A model generated the notes under the pieces. The model did not search any database. It was not told the origin of the DNA and saw only the letters and a program-made list of their open reading frames with translations. Positions 33,625-42,446 of a stretch of 59,717 nucleotides of DNA are shown in pieces. Each line of letters opens with the position of its first letter. Positions within the stretch are counted from its first letter, which is position 1. Source of the DNA: Erysipelotrichaceae bacterium (GTDB lineage: Bacteria > Bacillota_I > Bacilli_A > Erysipelotrichales > Erysipelotrichaceae). The stretch spans positions 1-59,717 of the forward strand of contig JAFRAB010000050.1 in NCBI GenBank assembly GCA_017405675.1, given 5' to 3'. A program made the position numbers and the translations under genes.

Positions 33625-34293
33625 TTACTTTACTTTTCCGCCAAGCTTTTCGTAAATCTCATCGATGTCTGCGTCGTTTAATCCGTAGCCACAGTCAGCA
33701 TCCCTGAATACATCAGGAAGATCAGAATACTTAACGACCTTGTAAGTTGGATGCAGATTGGTAATGTCTGAATTGTCAGGTACGGCTATGATACTCTGTG
33801 TTCTTCTGTTATCAAGTGCCTGGGAGAGATGCAGATTGTATTCCTTCAGATAAAGGGTAGGGTTTTCAATCTTGAACTTCTTTTCACTGTCGCCTTCATT
33901 TCTCTTAACATACCAGCTGCCGCTGTCACTTCCACTGTACTTGCCTTCGGAAGTCAGATGGGCAATTGATAAAATGCCTTTGGAGTGGATCAGGGTAATG
34001 ATCTGAGTAACCAGCTTGCCTTCATTATTTGTTATGTTGGCATAGTTTAAGCGGTGATTGCCGATCAGCTTTTTTATCATCCCTGATTTTGATGCATCTC
34101 TGAATACGTTGAGCTTATAGAAGTAATCTATCAGGTAGTTATCGTAAATGTGCGGATATATGGAATTTTTGTATTTTTTATAGCTTAAGGCAGCACGGAA
34201 CAGAAACATCAAAACTGTAAAACCTGCTATAACATAAATTAACAATGACATATTTGAACTTTCATTGGTTGCTGTATTGAAAAATGCGTACAT
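33625..34293 (-). CDS. Membrane-anchored NERD-like protein
   Basis: 222 residues. One membrane segment (residues 16-38), then a cytoplasmic domain. LVTQIITLIHSKGILSIAHLTSEGKYSGSDSGSWYV has the layout of NERD (nuclease-related) domains, in which a strand ending IExKN precedes a Gly-rich turn and a Trp. Here that strand reads IAHLT, so the usual catalytic Glu and Lys are not present. Possibly a degenerate, non-nucleolytic member. AAAGGAG precedes the start. Monocistronic. Confidence 0.6.
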   Translation of the reverse strand: MYAFFNTATNESSNMSLLIYVIAGFTVLMFLFRAALSYKKYKNSIYPHIYDNYLIDYFYKLNVFRDASKSGMIKKLIGNHRLNYANITNNEGKLVTQIITLIHSKGILSIAHLTSEGKYSGSDSGSWYVKRNEGDSEKKFKIENPTLYLKEYNLHLSQALDNRRTQSIIAVPDNSDITNLHPTYKVVKYSDLPDVFRDADCGYGLNDADIDEIYEKLGGKVK

Positions 34294-34354
34294 AACTAAC
34301 TCCTTTGAATTACTACTATTATAAGGGAAAAAAAGGTAACATTGAATATTAATG

Positions 34355-35506
34355 TTACCTGTAGATCTGCTTATATAATTCCTTCATATCCTCAACAGAT
34401 GTTTCTCTGATGGTGTTTGAAGGAGAACCTGATGCGAAGGCATCATGAGCCATCTTGTCGATGTTTCTGAAATATTCATCTCTGTCAATGCCATATTCAG
34501 ACATTGTCGGAACATGCAGATCATTTAATAATGAATTCAGTTCCTTAAGGAATACTTCTGCAGCTACTTTGTCATCTTCACTGTCAGAGAATCCCAGATA
34601 TCTTGATACATCAGCGAATCTGTCATAAGCACCCTTGACAGCGAAATCCATGCATTCCTTTAATAACATGGCATTGCTTAAACCATGAGGTACATGGAAT
34701 AAGGCACCCATTGGTCTGGACATGCCGTGTACGATGGTAACAGAAGAATTGTTGAATGAGATGCCGGCTTCCAGAGCAGCTAATGACATCTGAATTCTGG
34801 CTTCGGTATTGTTTCCTTCGTTATAGCATGTTCTTAAGTTGCCGAAGATTCTCTTGATGGCACTTAAGGCAAAGGTTTCAGATAATGGCTGAGACTTTCT
34901 TGATGTATATGATTCCAGAGCATGACATAAAGCATCAATACCGGTATGAGAAGTAACTGATTTTGGAGCACTGATGGTGAACATCGGATCAATGATTGCC
35001 AGATCAGGAATCAGGCAGGCTCCAGTCAGTAACATCTTTACCTTTGTTTCGGTATCATTGATGATCGTGAACTTGGTAGCTTCTGAACCGGTACCGGCAG
35101 TTGTCGGTATGGCAACTAAGCCAGGTCTCTGAATATCTATGATCTTACCCATATATGATGCTAAAGATGCATCAGATGTCAGGAGTATTGAGATTGCCTT
35201 GGCTGTATCGATCGGTGAGCCTCCGCCTAAAGCGATCAGGAAATCGCATCCTGAATTCTTATAGGCTTCGGCGCCCTGTTTGACGATTATGTCGTTTGGT
35301 TCAAAGTTTACTTCCGGGAATAAGGAATATTCAATTGCTTCCTTGTCGAGTACCTTTAACAGTGAAGCGGCGTTTCCCAGTTTAACCATTGTGGCATCAG
35401 TAACTATATAAGCTTTTTTGCCAAAGCTTCCTAAAAGCTTACCGGCATCATCTAAGGCATTATTGCCGGAAACAATAGTTTTAGGTGTTAAGAATGTGTT
35501 GGACAT
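34355..35506 (-). CDS. Iron-containing alcohol dehydrogenase
   Basis: 383 residues of the Fe-ADH family. ALGGGSPIDTAKAI binds NAD(P), PTTAGTGSEAT and GIDALCHALESYTSRKSQP with HGMSRPMGALFHVPHGLSNA supply the metal ligands. The transaldolase stop adjoins its start, so it is translated by coupling. Operon mate of the transaldolase, divergent from the DeoR regulator. Probably reduces or oxidises an aldehyde produced from the pathway of the neighbouring cluster. Confidence 0.92.
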   Translation of the reverse strand: MSNTFLTPKTIVSGNNALDDAGKLLGSFGKKAYIVTDATMVKLGNAASLLKVLDKEAIEYSLFPEVNFEPNDIIVKQGAEAYKNSGCDFLIALGGGSPIDTAKAISILLTSDASLASYMGKIIDIQRPGLVAIPTTAGTGSEATKFTIINDTETKVKMLLTGACLIPDLAIIDPMFTISAPKSVTSHTGIDALCHALESYTSRKSQPLSETFALSAIKRIFGNLRTCYNEGNNTEARIQMSLAALEAGISFNNSSVTIVHGMSRPMGALFHVPHGLSNAMLLKECMDFAVKGAYDRFADVSRYLGFSDSEDDKVAAEVFLKELNSLLNDLHVPTMSEYGIDRDEYFRNIDKMAHDAFASGSPSNTIRETSVEDMKELYKQIYR

Positions 35507-36559
35507 TTATTTCACCATGTACTTTCTAATTAACTGTACTAAGCCGTCATAACCGTTTAAGAACTGGTTAATAGTTGCCTTGAAGGCACCATAGAACTGG
35601 AACTGTTCTTCAGGGAAGTTTTCATCATAAGCCTTTCTGAATTCTTCCAGAGTCATTAATTCATTAATAATAGCCTGATCAACAGGGGTATCCATGTTAT
35701 TCTTGATTTCAACATTAGAGCCGTCGAATTTCTTCTGCCAGCCGTAGGTGATGGTCAGAACGATGTCTCCGCCGATGAATTCTTCAAAATGATGACGGTT
35801 ACGGAAGGCAGCAACTAACAGTTTTGTACGGTAGCCTCTTTCCTTATATAACTTATAAGCCTTTTTCATTACTGCAACACCAGCCATCTCGTATGCTTCA
35901 GTTGATACCAGTGTATCAGTAGCACCATAGAAGTTCTTCAGATAGTCATCAACTCTGCCGACCATGATAGTGCATACAGGATGCATCTTTGAAGAATCAA
36001 GACCTTCTGCAGCTCTTCTCTTTAAGCCTCTTTCAACAGCTTCAGCTACAGCAATGGCCTGAGCAACGGTGAATGAAACAGTAGCATTAACAGAAACGCC
36101 TCTGTAGGTCATTTCTTCAATGGCAGCGATGCCGGCTTTTGAAGCAGGGACCTTGATCTGTGAGTTTTCAACAGTTGCGGCTAAATCACAGGCCTGTTCA
36201 ACCATCTTTTCAGTGTTCTGATAAAACTTGGCATTAGTCTGGAATGAGATTCTGCCTAACTGTCCGTTTGAAGCCTTAAACTTGTCTAACAGTAATGTAG
36301 AAGCATTGGCGCCTAAAGCCTTGATAACCATCCAGGCCAGCTCATCTTCAGTGCAGGTTGGATTTTCGTCAACAAGCTTTCTGATGGTGTCTTCCCAATC
36401 AGGAAGTTCTTTCTTTAGTACATTGAAGACGATTACAGGGTTTGTAGTAGCTCCTGTGGCACCTCTTTCAACTGAGTAGGACAGTTCCTTATAAGAACAT
36501 GAATCGTTCCACAGCTCTGTCTGTGGGTAAGTTTTGGTCATTTCTGCTAATTTGCTCAT
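35507..36559 (-). CDS. Transaldolase family protein
   Basis: 350 residues. GATGATTNPVIVFNVLKKE near residue 35 is the conserved transaldolase N-terminal strand; QIKVPASKAGIAAIEEM holds the Schiff-base Lys, and NATVSFTVAQAIAVAEAVE and LLVAAFRNRHHFEEFIGGD follow. AAAGGAGGAA precedes the start. It differs from the shorter 210-220-residue transaldolases and from TalB. First gene of the leftward arm of the DeoR-linked carbohydrate cluster. Confidence 0.9.
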   Translation of the reverse strand: MSKLAEMTKTYPQTELWNDSCSYKELSYSVERGATGATTNPVIVFNVLKKELPDWEDTIRKLVDENPTCTEDELAWMVIKALGANASTLLLDKFKASNGQLGRISFQTNAKFYQNTEKMVEQACDLAATVENSQIKVPASKAGIAAIEEMTYRGVSVNATVSFTVAQAIAVAEAVERGLKRRAAEGLDSSKMHPVCTIMVGRVDDYLKNFYGATDTLVSTEAYEMAGVAVMKKAYKLYKERGYRTKLLVAAFRNRHHFEEFIGGDIVLTITYGWQKKFDGSNVEIKNNMDTPVDQAIINELMTLEEFRKAYDENFPEEQFQFYGAFKATINQFLNGYDGLVQLIRKYMVK

Positions 36560-36575
36560 AATTCCTCCTTTAAAA

Positions 36576-36594
36576 TTGATAAAATCTTATTATC
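36576..36594. promoter_or_regulatory. TTGATAA-type repeat between tal and deoR-type gene
   Basis: TTGATAA (36576-36582) and TTATC (36590-36594) lie in the 63-bp divergent gap between the transaldolase and regulator genes. They resemble the repeat arrays at 37407-37447 and 40756-40802. Confidence 0.45.
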
Positions 36595-36622
36595 CTTATA
36601 TAATTGACTTGGGTGATTAAAT

Positions 36623-37378
36623 ATGAAATACAACAGACAGAAAGAAATGCTTTCCTATATCCGCGAAAAGAAGACAGTCAAGAATGAAGAACTGCTCGAA
36701 AGATTTAACGTATCGATCCAGACATTACGCCGTGACATCAATAAACTTGAAGAACAGGGTTCTGTTACCAAGGTATATGGCGGTGTTGTCTTCAGTGAAA
36801 AAAGGGAATCAATCAGTTCCGTTTCTTCAGTGAAGGAACGTTCAACAGCTAATAATGAGGAAAAGGAATACGTTGGCCGACTGGCAGCCGCTATGGTTCA
36901 GGATGGCGATGTCATTTTCATCGACTCCGGTACAACAGCTTACCGTATGCTTCATTACATGCAGCGTTTAAAGAATGTAACTGTAATATCTCATTCAATT
37001 GATGTCTTACAGGAAATCAGAGGAATGAATAATATTGTTGGAATTGGCGTTGGAGGTGTCATTGATCATAACACCGGTTCATTCCTGATGGATACATCCT
37101 TATATAACTACAACTGTAATAAGGCGTTCATCTCTACTGTTGGCATTTCAGTATCACGTCATTTAACAAATACCATACTTAATGAGGGAGCCATTAAGGC
37201 AGCCGTCATGAGTCACAGTGCTGTTAATTACATTGTTGCTGACCACAGTAAGTTTGATGTAATTGCCTATAACCGTTTCGCAGATTTTTCAAAGATCGAC
37301 GGCATAATCACCGATAAATGCCCTGATGAGAAGTTTGTCAGCTTGTGTGATAATAACAACATAAAGCTGATCTATTGA
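36623..37378 (+). CDS. DeoR-family transcriptional regulator
   Basis: 251 residues. The N-terminal winged helix (QKEMLSYIREKKTVKNEELLERFNVSIQTLRRDINKLEEQG) is the DeoR HTH. The C-terminal sensor domain has the DeoR signatures IFIDSGTTAYRML and VTVISHSIDVL, and DHSKFD. Such sensors bind phosphorylated sugar intermediates. GGGTGA precedes the start. Divergent from the transaldolase and directly upstream of the transketolase genes, so it most likely controls the whole cluster. Confidence 0.92.
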   Translation: MKYNRQKEMLSYIREKKTVKNEELLERFNVSIQTLRRDINKLEEQGSVTKVYGGVVFSEKRESISSVSSVKERSTANNEEKEYVGRLAAAMVQDGDVIFIDSGTTAYRMLHYMQRLKNVTVISHSIDVLQEIRGMNNIVGIGVGGVIDHNTGSFLMDTSLYNYNCNKAFISTVGISVSRHLTNTILNEGAIKAAVMSHSAVNYIVADHSKFDVIAYNRFADFSKIDGIITDKCPDEKFVSLCDNNNIKLIY

Positions 37379-37406
37379 TTTCATACAATCTTATGTTAAT
37401 AGTAAA

Positions 37407-37447
37407 TTGATAACTTGTCAATGGCAAAATCGTGATAAAATTGATAA
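37407..37447 (+). promoter_or_regulatory. Repeat array upstream of transketolase promoter
   Basis: TTGATAA (37407-37413), TGATAA (37433-37438) and TTGATAA (37441-37447). Downstream is a predicted promoter: weak -35 TGGAAA (37466-37471), 17 bp, -10 TGC-TATACT (37489-37494). The distance from the last repeat to the -35 is the same as at 40756-40849. The array also precedes the deoR-type gene's terminator at 37455-37480. Confidence 0.5.
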
Positions 37448-37454
37448 ATTTATG

Positions 37455-37480
37455 AGCAATTTCACTGGAAATTGCTTTTT
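37455..37480 (+). terminator. Terminator after the DeoR-type gene
   Basis: AGCAATTTC (37455-37463), ACTG, GAAATTGCT (37468-37476), then a T-run. The following promoter's -35 overlaps the hairpin. Confidence 0.8.
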
Positions 37481-37554
37481 TTATATGCTATACTCGAATT
37501 GTAAAGGTATTACTAGGTGGCTGAACGCTATTTCTATCGAAAAAGGGAGAGACG

Positions 37555-38409
37555 ATGTACATGGAAAACTCAAACAGATTACGCCTACTGGCCAGTGAAA
37601 TAAGAATGGAAACAATGAAAATCATTGCTTCAAAGGGAAACGGCCATGTTGGCGGTTCACTGTCCATTGCGGATGTACTCGCAGTACTCTATGGAGAAGT
37701 AATGAAATATGATCCGCAGGATCCCAACTGGAAAGATAGAGACTGGTTTGTTCTCTCAAAGGGACATGCCGGACCGGCAGTATATGCGGCTCTGGGAATA
37801 ATGGGGTATTATCCAAGAGAAGCTGCATATCACCTGAATGAGGCAGGGTCAGATTTTCCATCTCACACCGATCACAATAAAACCAGGGGAATAGACCTCA
37901 CGACAGGTTCACTTGGTCAGGGGTTTTCAGAAGCGGTTGGTGCTGCTCTTGGAAACAGGCTGCAGGGAATTAATTCACATGTGTTCGTCATCTGCGGTGA
38001 CGGTGAATGTGATGAGGGTCAGATCTGGGAAAGTGCTCAGTTTGCAGCCCACTATCATCTGAATAATCTGATAGGCTTTGTCGACAGTAATGGACGTCAG
38101 CTTGACGGTACAGTTGAAGAAGTAATGTCCCATGGCAAAGGAATTGGAGCAAAGTTTGATGCCTTTGGCTGGGAAGTAATTGAAGTCAGTGATGGAAATG
38201 ATGTTGAGATGATCCTTGAAGCGGTAAGAAAGGCATATACTATTAAGGATAAACCTATAATTATTATCCTTAATACTATTAAAGGCAAGGGCATAAACTT
38301 TGCTGAAACCAGCGGTGAACACTCATCAACACTCAACCGGCAGCAATGGGCTGAAGTAATAGAAGAAGCTGAAAGAAAATATGCAGAGTTAAGAGAGGAG
38401 TTACAGTGA
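37555..38409 (+). CDS. Transketolase, N-terminal subunit
   Basis: 284 residues. MKIIASKGNGHVGGSLSIADVLAVLY, KGHAGPAVYAALGI, SLGQGFSEAVG and GDGECDEGQIWESAQFAAHY are the TPP-pyrophosphate and Mg-binding signatures (GDGE...N). GGGAG lies upstream; the ATG at 37555 is favoured, that at 37561 is possible. This is the split form, the C-terminal subunit being the next gene. It transfers two-carbon ketol units. Divided transketolases are known in several sugar-acid and apiose-type routes. Confidence 0.94.
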   Translation: MYMENSNRLRLLASEIRMETMKIIASKGNGHVGGSLSIADVLAVLYGEVMKYDPQDPNWKDRDWFVLSKGHAGPAVYAALGIMGYYPREAAYHLNEAGSDFPSHTDHNKTRGIDLTTGSLGQGFSEAVGAALGNRLQGINSHVFVICGDGECDEGQIWESAQFAAHYHLNNLIGFVDSNGRQLDGTVEEVMSHGKGIGAKFDAFGWEVIEVSDGNDVEMILEAVRKAYTIKDKPIIIILNTIKGKGINFAETSGEHSSTLNRQQWAEVIEEAERKYAELREELQ

Positions 38410-39371
38410 TGTTCAGATTGGCGAATATACATGAAACCGATACAAGAGCAAACCGTGATGCCTATAACGATGCAATGCTGGAAATGATGAAAGACGATGC
38501 CAGAATAGTTCACATTGACTGCGACCTGGCATGGTGCATCAATGCAACAAGAATAAAAGAGGAATATCCTGATAGATTTTTCAACGCCGGCATAGCGGAA
38601 GCGAATGCTGTTGGCGTTGCCTGTGGTATGGCAGCCACGGGAATGATACCATTTGTTCACTCATTTGGTGTATTTGCTTCAAGAAGAGTATTTGACCAGG
38701 TGTTCTTATCGGCCGGATATTCTGAGAGAGCGATTCACGTCATTGGCTCAGATCCCGGCATTACTGCTGCCTTTAACGGGGCAACACACATGCCACTTGA
38801 GGACTGTGGCTTATATCTGAATATGCCAAATGCCGTTGTGATGGATCCGTGTGACTATGTACAGACCTATGCGCTGACTAAAAAATCAGCAACTCGGAAA
38901 AGCCCTACATACATGCGACTTATCAGAAGAACATTTAAGACAGTATATGAAGACGGGTCAGATTTCGAGATCGGCAAGGGTGTTCTTCTCAGAGAAGGTA
39001 AAGATATTACCATAGTTGCCTCGGGAATAATGGTCTGTAATGCCCTAAAGGCCGGTGAACTGCTGGAAGAGCAGGGAATAGAGGCCGAAATCATAGACAT
39101 GCACACCTGGAAGCCTTTGGATGAAGAACTGTTACTGAGATCAGTTGCTAAAACCGGAGCAATTGTTACAGCAGAAAATCACGAAGTAAATACGGGTTTA
39201 GGATCAGCCATTGCCAATGTGCTTGCCTGTAAGCATCCTGTACCGCAGGAATTCATAGGCGTTCATAACCGTTATGGCATGGTTGGTTCACAGGATTACC
39301 TGGAAAAAGAATTTAAAATGACACGGGAAAACATTGCCGAAGCAGCAATAAAGGCTATCGGCAGGAAATAG
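38409..39371 (+). CDS. Transketolase, C-terminal subunit
   Basis: 320 residues from the ATG at 38409, which sits right at the upstream stop (a GTG at 38406 is also possible). The Pyr-binding domain has FFNAGIAEANAVGVACGMA with the conserved catalytic Glu, and GVFASRRVFDQVFLS. The C-terminal domain carries VASGIMVCNALKAGELLEEQG and ENHEVNTGLGSAIANV. Together with the preceding subunit it makes one active transketolase. Confidence 0.94.
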   Translation: MFRLANIHETDTRANRDAYNDAMLEMMKDDARIVHIDCDLAWCINATRIKEEYPDRFFNAGIAEANAVGVACGMAATGMIPFVHSFGVFASRRVFDQVFLSAGYSERAIHVIGSDPGITAAFNGATHMPLEDCGLYLNMPNAVVMDPCDYVQTYALTKKSATRKSPTYMRLIRRTFKTVYEDGSDFEIGKGVLLREGKDITIVASGIMVCNALKAGELLEEQGIEAEIIDMHTWKPLDEELLLRSVAKTGAIVTAENHEVNTGLGSAIANVLACKHPVPQEFIGVHNRYGMVGSQDYLEKEFKMTRENIAEAAIKAIGRK

Positions 39372-39385
39372 AGAAGGAGAAGTAA

Positions 39386-40177
39386 ATGGAAAAGAAATTG
39401 TTTGGTTATCCGCATTTCGATGAAAACGGAGAAGAAATCCTCAGCACTTACGAAAATGAATACCGTGATATGCTGATGGACGTAAGAGTTTATCATCTGA
39501 AAGAAAATGAAACAAGAACATTTAAGAGAGATGGTGAAGAGACTGCTGTTCTGATTTTATCAGGCAAACTGGAATTTACTTATGAAGGCAATAAGGAAAC
39601 AGTAAGCAGAAAAGACGTCTTTACCGAAGGACCATATGCCTTACATGTATGTTCCGGAACGGAAGTAACAGTAAAGACATTGGCAGAAAGTGAATTTCTG
39701 GTTCAGTGCACTAAGAACGAAACAGAATTTGCTTCTAAACTATATAAACCGGAAGATGCTCCTTGGGGTTATTCCTGCGTAGGCAAGTTCGGTAACGTAG
39801 CCAAGAGAAGAGTAAATACTATTTTCGATAAGGAAATTGCTCCTCATTCAAACATGGTATTAGGTGAAGTTCTGAACGACCGCGGTAACTGGTCAGGATA
39901 TCTGCCACACAGACATCCACAGCCTGAACTCTATTATTTCAAGTTTGACAGACCGGAAGGATTTGGAGCCAGTTTCATTGGTGATCAGGTCTTTAAGAGT
40001 GTAGATAACTCCTTCTCAGCTATTTCACCTGAAGAATTACATCCACAGGCAGTTGCTCCGGGTTTCCAGATGTATACCTGCTGGATGATCCGTCATCTGG
40101 ATGGTAATCCTTGGCTGCAGACAACCAGAAATGAAGATGAGAAATATCTCTGGTTGCATGATGCCAAGTTTGAATAA
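39386..40177 (+). CDS. IolB/KduI-like cupin isomerase
   Basis: 263 residues, cupin bilobal fold. GNWSGYLPHRHPQPELYYFKFDRPEGFG is the IolB signature, with His/Glu metal ligands. IolB isomerises 5-deoxy-glucuronate to 2-deoxy-5-keto-gluconate in inositol breakdown; no other iol gene (IolC, D, E or G) is seen here, so the real substrate is probably a different aldose or uronate-like sugar. GAAGGAGAAG precedes the start. Lies between transketolase and PTS genes. Confidence 0.85.
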   Translation: MEKKLFGYPHFDENGEEILSTYENEYRDMLMDVRVYHLKENETRTFKRDGEETAVLILSGKLEFTYEGNKETVSRKDVFTEGPYALHVCSGTEVTVKTLAESEFLVQCTKNETEFASKLYKPEDAPWGYSCVGKFGNVAKRRVNTIFDKEIAPHSNMVLGEVLNDRGNWSGYLPHRHPQPELYYFKFDRPEGFGASFIGDQVFKSVDNSFSAISPEELHPQAVAPGFQMYTCWMIRHLDGNPWLQTTRNEDEKYLWLHDAKFE

Positions 40178-40216
40178 TCGTGATAATATTATGGTACATA
40201 CAGGAGGTAAGTAAAT

Positions 40217-40753
40217 ATGCCATTAATTGATATTCTTAACACTGATATTATTGACCTGGAAGTACAGGGCACAAACAAAGACGAAGTTCTGCACTACATG
40301 GCAAACGTCTTATTAAATAATGGATATATTAATGATGTTGATGTGTTTGTAAAGGACATCTACGAAAGAGAAGCTGAAGGCCCAACAGGCATGGGTTCAC
40401 ACCTTTCAATTCCTCATGGCAAGTCTAACTCCGTTCTGCGCAACGGTATCATGATTGGCAAGACTGTCAATCCGATTCGTTGGGAAAGCAGTATGAGTGA
40501 TGACGGTTTCCAGGATACACACCTGGTCTTCCTGTTCTGTGTCAGCGCTGATAAGGAATTCGCAAGAAACCATATGATGTTATTAAGCGAACTGGCCGGA
40601 AAGTTAGGAAATGATATCAGAGTAACCAAGCTTTCTCAGGCTCAGAGCAAGGAAGAAATTCTTAATCTGATCCTCTGTGATGATGAAGATTTGGGTGAAG
40701 TTGATAAGGTTCTGAACGAAGAAGAGATCGTAGACCTCGATATTGATTTCTAA
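40217..40753 (+). CDS. PTS sugar transporter subunit IIA, fructose-type
   Basis: 178 residues. The phospho-acceptor His is H67 in HLSIPHGKS, and the domain ends near residue 150. A 25-residue acidic tail follows and ends EEEIVDLDIDF. The IIC protein of this cluster ends in a very similar tail (EEEVVELDIDL), although the two are otherwise unrelated. AGGAGGTAAG precedes the start. The IIA gene lies upstream of a separate promoter for IIB-IIC, so it belongs to the transketolase transcript. Transfers phosphate to the IIB. Confidence 0.92.
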   Translation: MPLIDILNTDIIDLEVQGTNKDEVLHYMANVLLNNGYINDVDVFVKDIYEREAEGPTGMGSHLSIPHGKSNSVLRNGIMIGKTVNPIRWESSMSDDGFQDTHLVFLFCVSADKEFARNHMMLLSELAGKLGNDIRVTKLSQAQSKEEILNLILCDDEDLGEVDKVLNEEEIVDLDIDF

Positions 40754-40755
40754 AA

Positions 40756-40849
40756 TTATCAAAATATTATCATAACAGTTATCAATATTATCAATTTGAT
40801 AAAAATATTATAAAAGTGTATTGAGATACTAAAAAATATATATTAAAAT
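40756..40849 (+). promoter_or_regulatory. Repeat array and promoter of the IIB-IIC operon
   Basis: Four direct TTATCA(A) repeats at 40756, 40767, 40779 and 40788, spaced 11, 12 and 9 bp, then one inverted copy TTGATAA (40796-40802). 18 bp downstream begins -35 TTGAGA (40821-40826), 17 bp, -10 TAAAAT (40844-40849). The array is thus upstream of the promoter with near-helical phasing, which suits several regulator copies bound to one face. The same site-to-promoter distance is found before the transketolase gene. Confidence 0.6.
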
Positions 40850-40887
40850 GAGTTTAGCTAATTCAAGATAATGAAAGGAGTTTCTAT

Positions 40888-41202
40888 ATGAAAATAGTTG
40901 CAGTTACAGCCTGCACAGCAGGCATTGCTCACACCTACATCGTAGCTGAAAAATTGCAGAAGGCTGCAGAAGAATTAGGTTATGATATCAAGGTTGAAAC
41001 TCAGGGCTCTGCAGGAATTGAGAACGAACTCACAGCTGAAGATATTGAGAACGCTGATGTAGTTCTGTACACTCATGATATCGCAATCCGTGGCGTTGAT
41101 CGTTTCAAGGGCAAGAAAATTGTTGACGTTCCTATTTCACTCGCAATGAAGCAGCCTAAGAGCTTACTTACTACGATTGAAAAGAAACTGGCAGCAAAAT
41201 AA
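40888..41202 (+). CDS. PTS sugar transporter subunit IIB, fructose-type
   Basis: 104 residues. The phosphorylated Cys is C9 in VTACTAGIAHTY, the fructose-type IIB signature. A second site is VDRFKGKKIVDVP. GAAAGGAG precedes the start. Passes phosphate from IIA to the imported sugar at IIC. Confidence 0.94.
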   Translation: MKIVAVTACTAGIAHTYIVAEKLQKAAEELGYDIKVETQGSAGIENELTAEDIENADVVLYTHDIAIRGVDRFKGKKIVDVPISLAMKQPKSLLTTIEKKLAAK

Positions 41203-41248
41203 TCATTAATCGGTAAGAATTTAAAATTTTAGAAAGGTAGAATTGATT

Positions 41249-42364
41249 ATGAAATTTCAAGATTTTAGAAAGCACATTATGACCGGTATTTCATTCCTGA
41301 TTCCTATGGTTGTTATGGCTGGTATTACAGGTGCTATTCAGAAGGCTTATTCATGGAGTGGCGTTCCACTGTCAGATCCAACTATTTCTGGCCTGGCATA
41401 TTCTGGCTACTCAATTACTAAGATTTCTGACTTCTTCCATATGCTGGGAGAAATGAACGGCAACGGCTTCAACTGGGCTTATGCATTCTTATGTGCAGGT
41501 ATCGCATACTCAATCGCTGACAGACCGGGTATTGTTCCTGGCTTCGCAATTGGTTACTATGCTGGCGGTCCTACAAAGACTGGTTTCGTTGGCGCTATGC
41601 TGATGGGCTTCTTTGTTGGCTACTTCGTAAAGTGGATGAAGACCTGGAAAATGCCTAAGGCTTTACAGGGATTAATGCCAGTATTAATCATTCCTGTAAT
41701 TGCTACATGTGTTGCTACATTCGTATTCTTCGGAATCTTAATGAAGCCATTATCATCAATCATGTTAGCATTCCAGGCTTGGATCCAGTCATTAGCTAAG
41801 GGTTCATTATTCGTTGTTGGTGCTGTTATCGGTGCTTGCATGGGCTTCGACATGGGCGGTCCTATCAACAAGACTGCTTCAATGGCTGCTAACGCATTAT
41901 ATGCAGACAATAACCGGACTGGCGGAATCGGCGAATGTGCTGAAACTGCAAAGATCATCGGCGGTATGACACCTGCAATCGGTGTTGGCTTATCTGCTAT
42001 CTTAGCTCCAAAGAAGTTCACTCGTCAGCAGAAGGATGCTGCTTACACATGTATCCCAATGGGCTTATGCTTCATTACTGAAGGTGTATTACCATTCGTT
42101 GCTGAAGACCCATTAAGAGTTGTTCCATCTTCAATGATCGGCTCTGCCATCGCTTCTGGTTTAGCAATGGTATGGGGTGTTGGTACTCCTGCTTCTCATG
42201 GTGGTATCTTAGTTGCTCCACTTTCTAACAAGATTGGTCTGTGGTTATTAGCTTGTGCCATCGGTTCAGTTATCACAGGTGTATTATACGCATTCCTGAA
42301 GAAGACTCCAGAAGAAGAAGATACTGCTGAAGAAGAAGTAGTTGAACTGGATATCGATTTATAA
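41249..42364 (+). CDS. PTS sugar transporter subunit IIC, fructose-type
   Basis: 371 residues from the ATG at 41249 (the TTG at 41243 is too far forward). Nine to ten hydrophobic segments with the fructose-class signatures RPGIVPGFAIGYYAGGPTKTGFVGAML and GPINKTASMAANALY. The C-terminus ends in an acidic tail EEEDTAEEEVVELDIDL that matches the IIA tail. Leucine is mostly TTA and alanine GCT, unlike many neighbours, which suits high expression. Imports and phosphorylates the cluster's substrate. Confidence 0.94.
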   Translation: MKFQDFRKHIMTGISFLIPMVVMAGITGAIQKAYSWSGVPLSDPTISGLAYSGYSITKISDFFHMLGEMNGNGFNWAYAFLCAGIAYSIADRPGIVPGFAIGYYAGGPTKTGFVGAMLMGFFVGYFVKWMKTWKMPKALQGLMPVLIIPVIATCVATFVFFGILMKPLSSIMLAFQAWIQSLAKGSLFVVGAVIGACMGFDMGGPINKTASMAANALYADNNRTGGIGECAETAKIIGGMTPAIGVGLSAILAPKKFTRQQKDAAYTCIPMGLCFITEGVLPFVAEDPLRVVPSSMIGSAIASGLAMVWGVGTPASHGGILVAPLSNKIGLWLLACAIGSVITGVLYAFLKKTPEEEDTAEEEVVELDIDL

Positions 42365-42446
42365 AATCAAACTTAGTATTATTAAAAGATTATTTGAATT
42401 AACTTGAATTAAGCTGAAACTTCATATAGAAAGAGGATGATTTATT

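Noticed and set aside
39386..40177. Complete myo-inositol catabolic operon because of the IolB-like gene
   Set aside because: IolA, IolC, IolD, IolE and IolG are missing, while PTS and transketolase genes are present.
40756..40802. CRISPR-like array
   Set aside because: Repeats are only 6-7 bp with no spacers of constant length and no cas genes; better explained as regulator sites.
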